A stretch of DNA of 64,000 nt from Tolypothrix brevis GSE-NOS-MK-07-07A (GTDB taxonomy: Bacteria; Cyanobacteriota; Cyanobacteriia; Cyanobacteriales; Nostocaceae), in contig JAHHIJ010000021.1 of assembly GCA_019358985.1 (NCBI GenBank), positions 40,350 to 104,349 of the forward strand, read 5' to 3'. The notes below the pieces were generated by a model that was given only the letters and a program-made list of their open reading frames with translations, did no database searches and was not told where the DNA came from. Of this stretch, positions 26,749-35,907 are shown piece by piece. Numbering within the stretch: the first letter of the stretch is position 1; every line of letters begins with the position of its first letter. A program made the position numbers and the translations under genes.

Positions 26749-27786
26749 ATGACTCAACTAACAGCACCAACTTCAAACCCAAGCCTTGATATTCCTAAAC
26801 AGGGAATGCCTGTTACTATTATTACCGGATTTTTAGGAAGTGGTAAAACTACACTACTAAATCAAATTCTCAAAAATAAACAAGATTTAAAAGTTGCCGT
26901 ACTCGTGAATGAATTTGGTGATATTAACATAGACAGCCAATTGCTAATTTCTGTAGACCAAGATATGGTCGAACTGACCAATGGCTGTATTTGTTGTACT
27001 ATCAATGATAGTTTAGTTGATGCGGTTTATCGAGTTTTAGAAAGAGAAGACCGCATTGATTATCTAGTTATTGAAACGACTGGTGTTGCTGACCCACTAC
27101 CAATTATCTTAACCTTTTTAGGTACAGAATTAAGGGATTTAACAAACCTCGATTCTATTCTCACAGTAGTAGATGCTGAGGCGTTTAATGAAGAACACTT
27201 CCATAGTGAAGCTGCTTTAAAACAGATTACATACGGAGACATTATTCTTCTAAATAAAACAGACCTCGTGACTCCAGAAAAACTAGAAGACGTAGAAAAC
27301 TGCATCCATGATATGAAAATTGGTGCAAGAATTCTGCATACAAAACATGGGGAGGTGGCGTTACCATTAATTTTAGATGTGGGATTAACTCCAATAGATG
27401 AGTATACTGCCAATGATGCAGAAGAGACTCACGAGCATGAACACCACCATCATGAACATGACCACGACCATCATCATCACGAACATCACTCACATCATTT
27501 AGAAAATGATGGATTTGTTTCAATTTCTTTTCAAACTGATAGACCATTTGATGTCCATAAATTTGAGAACTTTCTCACGGAAGAAATGCCACAGGATGTA
27601 TTTCGAGCTAAGGGTATTTTGTGGTTTAGTGATAGTGACTTGCGCCATGTTTTTCAAATGAGTGGACTTCGCTATAGCTTACATGCTGATGAATGGCGTA
27701 CTCCACCTAAAAATGAAGCAGTTTTTATTGGTAGAAAGTTGGATATTAGCCAAATTTGCTCACAACTTAACGAATGTTTGGTATAG
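26749..27786 (+). CDS. COG0523 (CobW-like) GTPase with His-rich zinc-binding loop
   Basis: A 345-residue G3E GTPase. Walker A is GFLGSGKTTLLNQIL, the metal motif is GCICC (CxCC), Walker B-like VIETTGVADP, and the base motif LLNKTDL. Residues about 227-248 form a His-rich stretch (HEHEHHHHEHDHDHHHHEHH) before the CobW C-terminal domain (FRAKGILWFSDSDLRHVFQM). Such proteins insert zinc into target enzymes using GTP. Its cluster includes likely clients: FolE, HisI, ThrRS. The position after DUF1636 suggests one operon, with 82 bases between the genes. Confidence 0.92.
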   Translation: MTQLTAPTSNPSLDIPKQGMPVTIITGFLGSGKTTLLNQILKNKQDLKVAVLVNEFGDINIDSQLLISVDQDMVELTNGCICCTINDSLVDAVYRVLEREDRIDYLVIETTGVADPLPIILTFLGTELRDLTNLDSILTVVDAEAFNEEHFHSEAALKQITYGDIILLNKTDLVTPEKLEDVENCIHDMKIGARILHTKHGEVALPLILDVGLTPIDEYTANDAEETHEHEHHHHEHDHDHHHHEHHSHHLENDGFVSISFQTDRPFDVHKFENFLTEEMPQDVFRAKGILWFSDSDLRHVFQMSGLRYSLHADEWRTPPKNEAVFIGRKLDISQICSQLNECLV

Positions 27787-27877
27787 TTAAGTAATGTTAA
27801 GCAATTGCCTAGTTTAGTTAATAGTTATTCATGAACTATTAGCTAATTTATTAATCTACACCAATCAAACAGAAAAA

Positions 27878-28525
27878 ATGACTCTATCGATTCGTCCCGA
27901 TATAAATTCTGCTGCTCAAGTGGTTTCATCTTTATCTACTCAGCATTTACCAACTGTTACAGAAGCAGAAATGGCGCAGGCTGTACGTACTTTGCTGATT
28001 GGATTAGGAGAAAATCCTGATAGAGAAGGGTTAATAGATACTCCTAAGCGAGTTGTCAAAGCTTTGCAGTTTCTCACCAAGGGATATCATGAATCTTTGG
28101 ATGAACTGTTAAATGGGGCAGTATTTACAGAAGATGCTGACGAAATGGTTTTAATCCGGGATATCGATATTTTCAGTTCTTGTGAACATCATATTCTGCC
28201 AATTATCGGTCGCGCTCATGTTGCCTATATTCCTAATGGCAAGGTGATAGGATTATCTAAAATTGCCCGTATTTGTGAAATGTATGCCCGACGTTTACAA
28301 GTGCAAGAACGTCTCACCCTACAAATTGCTGATGCGCTGCAAGGTTTACTCAAACCTCAAGGAGTAGCAGTGGTAATAGAAGCAACTCACATGTGTATGG
28401 TGATGCGCGGTGTGCAGAAACCTGGTTCTTGGACTGTAACTAGTGCAATGCGTGGTGTGTTTGCGGAAGATGGGCGGACTCGTCAGGAGTTTATGAATTT
28501 GATTCGGCACAATACTAAGTTTTAG
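27878..28525 (+). CDS. folE: GTP cyclohydrolase I
   Basis: A 215-residue FolE converting GTP to dihydroneopterin triphosphate for folate and pterin synthesis. Active-site zinc ligands of the type IA enzyme are intact: SSCEHHILP and THMCMVMRG. Other landmarks are [14 protein letters not shown] and [17 protein letters not shown]. It is therefore a zinc-dependent enzyme, not the zinc-free FolE2, which makes it a plausible client of the CobW GTPase 91 bases upstream. It lies in the zinc cluster without its own Zur box. A second folE elsewhere in the genome would be expected but is not visible here. Confidence 0.93.
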   Translation: MTLSIRPDINSAAQVVSSLSTQHLPTVTEAEMAQAVRTLLIGLGENPDREGLIDTPKRVVKALQFLTKGYHESLDELLNGAVFTEDADEMVLIRDIDIFSSCEHHILPIIGRAHVAYIPNGKVIGLSKIARICEMYARRLQVQERLTLQIADALQGLLKPQGVAVVIEATHMCMVMRGVQKPGSWTVTSAMRGVFAEDGRTRQEFMNLIRHNTKF

Positions 28526-28613
28526 TAACCTTACTAAACCTGGGCAATGGTGACAACAGTTGTCATTGCCTTGCAACTATTTTCAAGATAAAAGGCAATT
28601 TCAATATTTCAAT

Positions 28614-29349
28614 ATGAATAAAGAGCAGAGCCGCTTTGATTTCGACTCAAATCCAACATTCCAAACGATAGATTATGAAGTAGCAGCACGTAGTTTTGTG
28701 CCTGGTTATGAGTCGATATTTAACATGGCAGTTGCGCTCTTGGATGCAAGTGTGTCAGAGCAGGCTCATCTACTGATTGTTGCAGCTGGCGGCGGTATGG
28801 AACTCATAACTTTTGGTCAAGCGCGATGGCGTACCCGCCCGCTGGAAGCGATCGCACTGGCTCTTTACAGGCGTTGATCCTTCGGCAAAGATGCTGGCAA
28901 CAGCCCAAGAAAAAGTAGCCAAACATGGGTTAACAAACCGCGTGAAGCTCCACCAGGGGTTAACGCATGAACTACCTCTCACTCCCCTGTATGATGCAGC
29001 AACTTGCATTCTTGCCACGCACTTTCTCCCTGATGACGGAGCAAAACTGTCACTGCTTCAAAGTATTTCGCAACGCCTCAAACCAGGAGCTAAATTTATT
29101 CTGGTTGATTTATGTGAGGAGAAAGACTCACAAAGGTTTAACGATTTCCTCAAAGCTTACAAATATCATGCACGTAACTTAGGAATGTCGCCAGAAATAG
29201 TAGAGGAAACAGCAAGCAAAGTCGTACATCTCCATTGTATCTCTGAGGAAAGAACTATTGAACTATTACAAGAAGCAAATTTTAGCAAGATTACTCGATT
29301 TTTCACAGCCCTCTGGTTCAGAGGTTGGATAGCAACAAAAAATACGTAA
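28614..29349 (+). pseudogene. Class I SAM methyltransferase split by a palindromic repeat
   Basis: The first frame (MNKEQSRFDFDSNPTFQTID, then LLIVAAGGGMELITFG) gives the SAM motif I, and the second (from about 28860, WLFTGVDPSAKMLATAQEKV, then DAATCILATHFLPDD and LKPGAKFILVDL) the rest. Between them sits about 34 bases ending GGAAGCGATCGCAC, of the short palindromic repeat type, which breaks the frame. Removing it would join FGQA to the FTGVDPS strand. The gene was thus probably inactivated by insertion. No specific substrate is recognised; it lies between folE and hisI. Confidence 0.7.
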
Positions 29350-29384
29350 TGCCCCAGAAATTGAAGTGTCTGTAGTAAACGCTA

Positions 29385-29735
29385 ATGAATCAAAATTTAT
29401 TGTGGGTTGAAAAACTTCAGTTTAATAATCAAGATTTAATTCCTGCTATAGCTCAAGATTACCGCGATGGCACTGTTTTGATGATGGCTTGGATGAACTC
29501 GGAATCAATTCAAAAAACATTATCCACAGGTGAAGCTCATTATTGGAGTCGTTCGCGTTCGCAATTATGGCATAAGGGCGCAACATCTGGACATATTCAA
29601 AAAGTAAAAGAGCTTTTTTACGACTGTGACGGAGATACCATCTTGCTAAAAGTTGAGCAAATTGGTGATATTGCTTGTCACACTGGCGCGAGAAGTTGTT
29701 TTTTTAATGCTGTGCAAATTTATCCTCAATCTTAA
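29385..29735 (+). CDS. hisI: Phosphoribosyl-AMP cyclohydrolase
   Basis: A 116-residue monofunctional HisI that opens the purine ring of phosphoribosyl-AMP in histidine synthesis. Family motifs: [37 protein letters not shown] and [20 protein letters not shown], with the zinc cysteines in [11 protein letters not shown] and RSC. There is no HisE domain. Duplicate hisI genes in zinc regulons are known in several bacteria and fit the theme of this cluster, since HisI requires zinc. It follows the broken methyltransferase by 35 bases. Confidence 0.92.
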   Translation: MNQNLLWVEKLQFNNQDLIPAIAQDYRDGTVLMMAWMNSESIQKTLSTGEAHYWSRSRSQLWHKGATSGHIQKVKELFYDCDGDTILLKVEQIGDIACHTGARSCFFNAVQIYPQS

Positions 29736-29749
29736 TTTTTGAATTTATT

Positions 29750-29895
29750 ATGACTCTGACAATTTACAACACTCTCACACGTTGCAAAGAACCTTTTTAT
29801 CCGCAAGAACCAAGGAAGGTAAAAATGTATTGCTGTGGTGTTACATAGGATTATTGTCACCTGGGTCATGGACGTTCTTAGATTGTTTGGATGAA
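29750..29895 (+). pseudogene. cysS: N-terminal fragment of cysteinyl-tRNA synthetase
   Basis: The frame begins [20 protein letters not shown] then [12 protein letters not shown] and hits a stop; reading on gives DYCHLGHGRS and another stop. This is the start of CysRS, where MYxCGxTVYDYxHxGHxR contains the first zinc cysteine and HIGH-like motif. Nothing more of the enzyme remains. CysRS is a zinc enzyme, so its relic inside this cluster suggests the ancestral regulon held a duplicated cysS as well. Confidence 0.75.
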
Positions 29896-29972
29896 GAAGT
29901 ACCAAAAGATGAAACTGATGCCAAACAAGAAAGTTTAAGTAAAGTCAGCAATTTTCTATATGCCAAATTTTA

Positions 29973-29987
29973 TAAAAATGATTATCA
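29973..29987 (+). promoter_or_regulatory. Zur box upstream of COG0523-like operon
   Basis: TAAAAATGATTATCA matches the consensus at 13 of 15 positions, 9 bases before the ATG at 29996. A longer start at 29960 would put the box inside the gene, so the box decides the start. Confidence 0.7.
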
Positions 29988-29995
29988 TTATATTT

Positions 29996-30769
29996 ATGCC
30001 TATACCAATTATTACTGTTATCGCTGGTTCATCTGGGGTAGGAAAAACTACCTGGATTTGCCAACAGATGCGAGATATCGCTGATGTTGAGCAAATAATT
30101 TATTTTAGCCCTGGTACTGGGACTGTTCCCATTGACCAAAGCCGCATAGCTACTGAATTTCCTGGTATACAAGTCTTTAGTGATGGTCAGGAAGTTGAGT
30201 TTCTCAACCAAATACCTAAAGCAGATGCGGTTTACGTCGAATGGGGATTTTACTTAGAGTTGGGAGCGATCGCACAAATATTAGATAATCTGACTTACCG
30301 TGCCATAGCAATTCTACCACCCCACCTCAAAGACTCTGAATACCATTCTTGGGCGAACGAGATTGTACGTGGCGCACCAACGCAAAGCAGTACTGTTGAA
30401 ACTTTATGGCGAGCGGCAAGCAACGGTCAAGTCATTGACGAAAACAGTTTAGAGGAATTTTGGTACGAAATCACCCACGCTGCTTACGGTATTGTCACCC
30501 GTGCCAAAGGCATTTTTGACGTTAACGATGGTAGGTCACTTTACTGTGATTTTGTCGCTGGCGTTCCTCAAACAGACTTTTTGGAATTACACTTACCACG
30601 CTACTTGGAAGGTAGACCTCAGCGTTTCAGTGGCTTAGAAGTGGTAGGAAAAAACTTGGATGAAGCAGCTTTAAGGCAAACATTATCAGATTGCTGTTTA
30701 TCTGACGCTGCCATTTTGCAATACCAACAACAGGTAAAAGAGATTTTATTAGAGGGGGAAAAAGTGTGA
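29996..30769 (+). CDS. Divergent COG0523-like P-loop protein without CxCC or His loop
   Basis: A 257-residue protein starting MPIPIITVIAGSSGVGKTTW, a Walker A motif like CobW. The C-terminal part matches the CobW_C domain: VTRAKGIFDVNDGRSLYCDF and LPRYLEGRPQRFSGLEVVGK then NLDEAALRQTL. In between, the CxCC metal motif, the ETTG-type switch (here YVEWGFYLEL) and the NKxD base motif are missing or changed. It may therefore bind nucleotide and metal differently from the canonical paralogue at 26749. It overlaps the next gene (GTGTGA), forming an operon with two metallophosphoesterase-like genes under one Zur box. Confidence 0.7.
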   Translation: MPIPIITVIAGSSGVGKTTWICQQMRDIADVEQIIYFSPGTGTVPIDQSRIATEFPGIQVFSDGQEVEFLNQIPKADAVYVEWGFYLELGAIAQILDNLTYRAIAILPPHLKDSEYHSWANEIVRGAPTQSSTVETLWRAASNGQVIDENSLEEFWYEITHAAYGIVTRAKGIFDVNDGRSLYCDFVAGVPQTDFLELHLPRYLEGRPQRFSGLEVVGKNLDEAALRQTLSDCCLSDAAILQYQQQVKEILLEGEKV

Positions 30770-31575
30770 AAATAGCCGTCATTTCATGTATTCATGGCAA
30801 TTACGAAGCTTTAGACACTGTATTGCTAGATATCGACCAGCAAAAAGCCGAAAAAATCTTTTGTGTTGGTGATTTGGTAGGATATGGACCCCAACCGAAT
30901 GCAGTCATAGCTCAAATTCGTTCTTTAGATATTCCCACCTGCGCTGGCTGTTGGGATGAAGATATTGTGGAAGGATTGAACGCCTGCGATTGCAGTTATC
31001 CCTCGTTATTGGCAGAAAAAAGAGGAATACAGGCTCACGAATGGACTAATAAGGAAATTAACCCAGAAAACCGTGAATTCTTAGCCAATTTATCCCACAG
31101 TCTCAAAGAAGGAAATTTAGCTTTTGTTCACGGTAGTCCTCATAGCAACCATGAGTATTTGTTACCTGAACTAGACGCTTTTGTAGCATTAGAGCGAGTA
31201 ATTTCCACAGATTCAGATGTGCTTTTTTGTGGTCATACTCATGTGCCTTACGCCCGAACTCTGGACGCTGGTCAGCTACAAATTAGTGTTGGCAGAGGAG
31301 AAAAAGCACAGGAAATCACTTTTACATCTCCTCTCAAACGGATTGTGAATGTAGGTTCAGTGGGAGAACCCCGACATGGACGACCGAATGCAACCTATGT
31401 GATTTACGACACAAATACTCAAGAAGTAAAACTGCGGGAGATACCTTACGACTACCAGAAAACCTGTGCGGCAATTATTGAAAAAGGTTTACCTGCAATT
31501 TTTGCTTGGCGTTTAGCGCATGGGTTGGAGTATGCAGAACGAGCGGATGACCCAACTCATGTTTGCACAAGGTAA
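30766..31575 (+). CDS. Metallophosphoesterase with altered metal ligands
   Basis: A 269-residue calcineurin-like protein of the YfcE/MJ0936 type. The GD box (CVGDLVGYGP), FVHGSP and GHTHVPYA motifs are intact. The first motif, usually D-x-H, reads VISCIHGNYEAL with Cys in place of Asp, and the GNHD motif reads AGCWDED. Two of the usual metal-site residues are thus changed, one to cysteine. It is coupled to the COG0523-like gene by a four-base overlap. Substrate unknown; a regulator or a metal-tuned phosphatase in zinc starvation is possible but inferred. Confidence 0.75.
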   Translation: MKIAVISCIHGNYEALDTVLLDIDQQKAEKIFCVGDLVGYGPQPNAVIAQIRSLDIPTCAGCWDEDIVEGLNACDCSYPSLLAEKRGIQAHEWTNKEINPENREFLANLSHSLKEGNLAFVHGSPHSNHEYLLPELDAFVALERVISTDSDVLFCGHTHVPYARTLDAGQLQISVGRGEKAQEITFTSPLKRIVNVGSVGEPRHGRPNATYVIYDTNTQEVKLREIPYDYQKTCAAIIEKGLPAIFAWRLAHGLEYAERADDPTHVCTR

Positions 31576-31637
31576 TCTTCTCTTCCTCTGCGTACCTTTG
31601 CGCTTTCCTTTGCGTCCCTTTGCGTTTAAAAAAAGAT

Positions 31638-32399
31638 ATGAATAAATGGGCAATTTTGAGTGGAATTGAAGCTAACTTAGCAGCTTATGAAGCTGTAATG
31701 GCTGACATTAAGCGTCAGGGTAATAGCGTAGAAGCTTTGTATATTTTGGGCGATTTGGTAGGACCAAGACCAGAAGCAGAAAAGTTGGTAGAACGAGTGC
31801 TTAACCCACGTCGGGGAGAATTAGAACCCCTGATTTGTAAGGGATGGTGGGAAGAACAGTGTTTTATTCTGCATGGTCTGGGAACCACTGGGGATGCTCC
31901 TGAGTTGATAGCAAAATATGGGGGTGATACAGTAAAACTACTGTGGGAGTGTGTTTCCCGTAAAACTGTACAATGGTTGAGAAGCCTTGACTTTGGTTTT
32001 TTTGAATTGGATTGTTTGTTAATCCACGGTTCAACGGTAAGTGTGGATGACGAACTGACTCCAGAAACTCCCCCAATCCAAATGCTTGATAGACTCTCAA
32101 GGATGCAAGCAAATAATCTGTTTTGTGGACGTTCTGGTTTAACTTTTCAGTATCAGCTGCAAACTGGTTCCATCACAACTGCACTCACCACTCTTGATAA
32201 GCAAGTGTCCCCTCAAACTTTTACCGTTACACCGCGTCAAGTAATTGGAGTGGGTAACGTGGGACGCACACCAGGACAAGCAACCTATACTCTCTATAAC
32301 CCTGGTACGAATCAGGTGGAATTCAAGACTGTGTATTACGGGAATAGTAAGGGATTTCAAAGCCAACGCCAGGTTATAGAATCGAAATCTAGCGTTTAA
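31638..32399 (+). CDS. Degenerate metallophosphoesterase-like protein
   Basis: A 253-residue paralogue of the gene before it. Fold landmarks align (MNKWAILSGIEANLAAYEAV; YILGDLVGPRPEAEKLVERV; LLIHGS; GVGNVGRTPGQATYTLYNPG) but the metal sites are largely gone: D-x-H is GIE, GNHD is KGWWEE and GHTH is GRSG. It is thus likely catalytically inactive and could act as a partner subunit of the active-looking paralogue. AAAGAT precedes the ATG; a longer in-frame extension begins within the previous gene and encodes repeat sequence, so is not used. Confidence 0.7.
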   Translation: MNKWAILSGIEANLAAYEAVMADIKRQGNSVEALYILGDLVGPRPEAEKLVERVLNPRRGELEPLICKGWWEEQCFILHGLGTTGDAPELIAKYGGDTVKLLWECVSRKTVQWLRSLDFGFFELDCLLIHGSTVSVDDELTPETPPIQMLDRLSRMQANNLFCGRSGLTFQYQLQTGSITTALTTLDKQVSPQTFTVTPRQVIGVGNVGRTPGQATYTLYNPGTNQVEFKTVYYGNSKGFQSQRQVIESKSSV

Positions 32400-32466
32400 T
32401 TCCAACGTTTAAGGGGTATGATTTCGATTTAGCGGCGAGAGTACGGCACCTTTTCTAGGGGGAGGA

Positions 32467-32494
32467 GTGCGTTACGACGTTCCGTCTAACGCAC
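32467..32494. terminator. Hairpin between convergent operons
   Basis: GTGCGTTA (32467-32474) pairs with TAACGCAC (32487-32494) around a 12-base loop, and T-rich sequence follows at 32508. It lies between the plus-strand zinc operon and the minus-strand znuB and could end both; it may equally be a dispersed repeat. Confidence 0.45.
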
Positions 32495-32578
32495 CCTAGA
32501 ATACTTAAATTTTTTCATAAATCAAACCGGATTCCTATATAAGTCTTAAGTAATTAAGATTGGATGAGCCAGTTGAAA

Positions 32579-33463
32579 TCATTTCGGATTTTGAGATTTG
32601 AACTGGCTAAATAGTCTAGCTGAACGATGAGCCATTTCTGGTCTGGTCAAAATTCCCTGAGTAGGACTCAAAAACAATGCTAATAAAAATAGTACGGAAA
32701 CAACTAAAACTATAGCCGCACCTGATGGCACATTTAAATAGTAACTAATATACATCCCAGTTAAACTGCTAATCACACCAATAATTGCGCCTAATTGCAT
32801 CATTTGGTGTAACTCTTTCACTAATAAATAAGCTGTAATTCCTGGTCCAATCAGCAGTGAAACAACTAAAACAACACCCACTGTTTGCATACTCGCAATA
32901 ATTGTTAGGGTAATAGCACCAGTTAAACCAAAGTGAATTAAATTAATCGGTAAACCGCTCGCTTGAGCGCCGAGTGGGTCAAAAGTGTAAAATAGCAATT
33001 CTTTGTAAAATAATTTAACTAAAGTCAAGACAATTACTGTGATAATTACAGTCCGCTTTACATCATCTGTAGTTACACCTAAGATGTCACCAAATAAAAA
33101 CTGATGCAGGTCTAATTTACTTTTTAATAGGGTAATCAACATGATACCCAAGGCTAAAAATCCCGAAAAAACTAACGCCATTGCTGCATCAACTTTGATC
33201 CGAGATTGAGATTGAATCCAAGTAATGACAAAGGTGCTGAAAGTTCCAGATATAAATGCACCTAAGAAAATATCAATACCTAAGAAAAAGGCGATCGCTA
33301 GTCCTGGTAAAACTGCATGAGCAATGACATCTCCTAATAATCCCATACGTTGAACTATGAGATAAGTACCGACAACAGCGCAAAGAATACCCAACAGAAT
33401 TGCTGTGGTAATAGCTCCTCGCATGAACTCAAAACTTAAGGGTTCAATTAGCCAATTTAACAT
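32579..33463 (-). CDS. znuB: Zinc ABC transporter permease
   Basis: A 294-residue ABC-3 family permease with eight or nine membrane spans (AITTAILLGILCAVVGTYLI; VGVVLVVSLLIGPGITAYLL). It moves zinc, or possibly manganese, from ZnuA across the cytoplasmic membrane. The C-terminal tail (THQGILTRPEM-like, here PTQGILTRPEMAHR) is typical of cyanobacterial homologues. It follows znuC with a one-base overlap, in a unit divergent from znuA; both share the Zur box at 34208. Confidence 0.93.
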   Translation of the reverse strand: MLNWLIEPLSFEFMRGAITTAILLGILCAVVGTYLIVQRMGLLGDVIAHAVLPGLAIAFFLGIDIFLGAFISGTFSTFVITWIQSQSRIKVDAAMALVFSGFLALGIMLITLLKSKLDLHQFLFGDILGVTTDDVKRTVIITVIVLTLVKLFYKELLFYTFDPLGAQASGLPINLIHFGLTGAITLTIIASMQTVGVVLVVSLLIGPGITAYLLVKELHQMMQLGAIIGVISSLTGMYISYYLNVPSGAAIVLVVSVLFLLALFLSPTQGILTRPEMAHRSARLFSQFKSQNPK

Positions 33464-34191
33464 TAACCTACTTCCCGATTAAATATAAATATACTATCTC
33501 CATAAGCACGTTGAATATTATCTGCTGTCATCACTTCTTTCATGGAACCGTCAGCAATTATTTGTTTATTTAACAATAGTAACTGGTCACATTTTGTCAA
33601 AGCTGTTCCTAAATCATGAGTAATTACCAGTAAAATCTTACCTTGGGATTTTAGTTCTTCAAATACCTCAAACATGATGGCTTCTGTCTTTTTATCAACC
33701 CCAACAAACGGCTCATCAAAGAATAATAATTCGGCTTGTTGTGCTAAAGCTCGTGCTAAAAATACTCGCTGCTGTTGTCCGCCTGATAATTCTCCAATTT
33801 GACGCGATCGCAATTCTAGCATCCCCACCCTCGCCAAAGCCTCTTTGACTATTTCTTGAGATATCCGTGAAGGTGCGCGAAACCAGCCTGTATGCACAGT
33901 CCGCGCCATCATCACCACATTCCAGACTGTTATCGGGTAATCCCAGTCAATTTGCGATCGCTGTGGTACATACGCAACAGAATTTAATTGTTGTTTCAGG
34001 GCGCGATCGCGAAACTTTACAACTCCACTGGTGCTTGGTACTAAGCCCAAAATCGCCTTCACCATCGTACTTTTACCAGCACCATTGGGGCCAATCACAC
34101 CCACAATTTGTCCCGGTAAGGAACGGAAACTCACATCCTCAACCGCCGTGACTCCCCGGTAATTTACAGCTAAATTTTTAACTTCTAACAT
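33463..34191 (-). CDS. znuC: Zinc ABC transporter ATP-binding protein
   Basis: A 242-residue ATPase: Walker A GVIGPNGAGKSTMVKAIL, signature LSGGQQQRVFLARAL, Walker B LLFFDEPFVGVD and the H-loop ITHDLG. It drives zinc import with ZnuB and ZnuA. Its start lies 16 bases from the Zur box shared with divergent znuA, so both sides are probably repressed by Zur in zinc-replete cells. Confidence 0.94.
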   Translation of the reverse strand: MLEVKNLAVNYRGVTAVEDVSFRSLPGQIVGVIGPNGAGKSTMVKAILGLVPSTSGVVKFRDRALKQQLNSVAYVPQRSQIDWDYPITVWNVVMMARTVHTGWFRAPSRISQEIVKEALARVGMLELRSRQIGELSGGQQQRVFLARALAQQAELLFFDEPFVGVDKKTEAIMFEVFEELKSQGKILLVITHDLGTALTKCDQLLLLNKQIIADGSMKEVMTADNIQRAYGDSIFIFNREVG

Positions 34192-34207
34192 AAATCTACC
34201 ATTTATA

Positions 34208-34222
34208 TGATAATGATAATCA
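34208..34222. promoter_or_regulatory. Zur box between znuC and znuA
   Basis: TGATAATGATAATCA matches 14 of 15 positions and sits midway between the divergent starts (16 bases to znuC, 23 to znuA). Confidence 0.85.
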
Positions 34223-34245
34223 ATATAATTTAATTCATCAGATTT

Positions 34246-35262
34246 ATGATATCTTACAAACTGCGATTGAAATCCTTAGCGGCTCTTGCCCTAACCTGTG
34301 GAGTATTTGGATGTAGTCCGACATCCCAAACCAGCCAATCGACTCCCACGCCTGGTGATAATGCGTCTACTATTCAAACGGGGACTTCACCAGCGCCAGA
34401 AGCCAGTAGTAAACCGTTAGTAGTCGCCACCAATACCATTGCTTGTGGCTTAACTAAAGAAATTGCAGGTGATACTATTGACCTCAAGTGTTTAATTGAT
34501 CCAGGCTCAGATCCGCACGTATATCAACCAAAACCAGAAGATAGTAAAGCAATTGAGCAAGCAAAGTTAATTCTCTATGGTGGCTACGATTTTGAACCTG
34601 GTTTAATCAAATTAATTAAAGCAACTTCAAATTCCGCTCCCAAGGTGGCTGTAAATGAAGTTGCAGTCCCCCAACCTCAGCAGTTTGACGAGGATGGTAA
34701 AACTGTTACCGACCCCCATGTATGGCAAAATGCCCAGAATGGCATAGCGATCGCACAGACGATTTCTCAAGAGTTAGGGAAAGTAGCCCCGAATAATGCT
34801 GCAACTTATACTAGCAATACTCAGAAATTAACAAACGAAATCAGTCAGATAGACACCTGGATTAAATCAGAAATAGCGACAATTCCACCCAAGCAACGCA
34901 AATTAGTTACCACCCATGATGCTTTCGGTTACTATTCCAAAGCTTATGGAATTCCCATTGAAGGGGCGCTAGGGGGTATTAGTACTGAAGAAGCGCCCAC
35001 AGCTGCGCGGGTAGGTGCATTATCAAAGGATATTAAAAAAGAGGGTGTACCAACAATTTTTGCAGAGACGACGATTAACCCCAGATTGATTACGGCTGTA
35101 GCAAAAGAGGCGAAGGTGAAAGTTGCAAAAGAAGAATTGTTTGCTGATGGTTTGGGCGAAAAGGGGACAGAGGGTGAGACTTACCAAGGAATGTTGATTG
35201 CCAATACACGCACGATTGTGGAAGGTTTAGGAGGTAAGTATACAGAGTTTAAGCCTAAATAA
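34246..35262 (+). CDS. znuA: Zinc-binding lipoprotein of ABC transporter
   Basis: A 338-residue cluster A-I binding protein. A lipobox (ALTCGVFGCSPT) ends the signal peptide, then a Ser/Thr/Pro linker. Metal-site histidines appear in DPGSDPHVYQPKPED, DPHVWQN and VTTHDAFGYYSKAYG, with a fourth acidic ligand probably in AETTINPRL. There is no long His-rich loop. It captures zinc in the periplasm for ZnuBC. Start and spacing from the Zur box are consistent with zinc-dependent repression. Confidence 0.92.
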   Translation: MISYKLRLKSLAALALTCGVFGCSPTSQTSQSTPTPGDNASTIQTGTSPAPEASSKPLVVATNTIACGLTKEIAGDTIDLKCLIDPGSDPHVYQPKPEDSKAIEQAKLILYGGYDFEPGLIKLIKATSNSAPKVAVNEVAVPQPQQFDEDGKTVTDPHVWQNAQNGIAIAQTISQELGKVAPNNAATYTSNTQKLTNEISQIDTWIKSEIATIPPKQRKLVTTHDAFGYYSKAYGIPIEGALGGISTEEAPTAARVGALSKDIKKEGVPTIFAETTINPRLITAVAKEAKVKVAKEELFADGLGEKGTEGETYQGMLIANTRTIVEGLGGKYTEFKPK

Positions 35263-35333
35263 TCAGGTAACAATTAAGAAATAGACTGCGACACTAAAAA
35301 GTGGTGTAAGAGGAAAGTCGCAGTACATTTATA

Positions 35334-35348
35334 TAATAATAATAATCA
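35334..35348 (+). promoter_or_regulatory. Zur box upstream of truncated gene
   Basis: TAATAATAATAATCA matches 13 of 15 positions; 37 bases later a TTG start with GGAGGA follows. Confidence 0.6.
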
Positions 35349-35385
35349 TTACCAATTTTATCAAACTTTGGTGTGGAGGAAAACT

Positions 35386-35553
35386 TTGAAACTAAGACGA
35401 TTTACTTACCTGGGAATTATAGGAACTGTTTTTCTGCTTGGTACTCAGTCTGCAAACGCACAGGGAGAAGAGAAATTAGACCAAGTAAGTGTAATTTTTA
35501 CAAAAGATGCAGTCAGTAAACCAGAAGTAGCGATCGCACAAATTCCCCAGTGA
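35386..35553 (+). pseudogene. Truncated exported protein, likely outer-membrane receptor relic
   Basis: From a TTG with GGAGGA five bases upstream the frame reads MKLRRFTYLGIIGTVFLLGT then QSANAQGEEKLDQVSV, a clear signal peptide, and stops after 55 codons. Past the stop the sequence continues IQRPFTSAKELLAQ in another frame, a pattern seen before the plug domain in cyanobacterial TonB-dependent receptors. The gene was probably a Zur-controlled outer-membrane metal receptor; the main body is gone. The receptor identity is inference. Confidence 0.5.
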
Positions 35554-35907
35554 AGTGACATCCAACGTCCCTTCACTAGCGCCAAAGAATTGCTAGCACA
35601 GGAGCAAAAACAGACAGAAGCAAATTGCCCAACACATCAAAGACTAGTATAACTCCAAGATTCGAGAACGCATTCAACTGGAGGAACAACAAAAAGTTGA
35701 ACCGAGACCATATTTAACTATTACTTCTCCAATTAGTGGGAAGGAATTAAAAATCACTAATTTAATAAAATTTCCGGCGGCGATAAATCTTTATTTTTGG
35801 CGATCGCAATACTTGGATATCCGTGTGGAAGCGAGAAAGCCAACATCACAAATGCCCCATACCCTACTTGTAATTGCAAAATTTACGAATAACACAAAAG
35901 TGATAAA
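35554..35907. other. Debris between receptor relic and helicase relic
   Basis: Scattered short coding-like pieces (LEEQQKVEPRPYLTITSPIS) in shifting frames; no complete gene or RNA seen. Confidence 0.4.

Noticed and set aside
27878..28525. Zinc-free FolE2, expected in a zinc-starvation cluster
   Set aside because: Cys-His-Cys ligands of the zinc-dependent FolE type are present and the sequence lacks FolE2 features.
32467..32494. Zur box or riboswitch before znuB
   Set aside because: The dyad is GC-rich, does not match the Zur consensus and lies at the 3' end of znuB.
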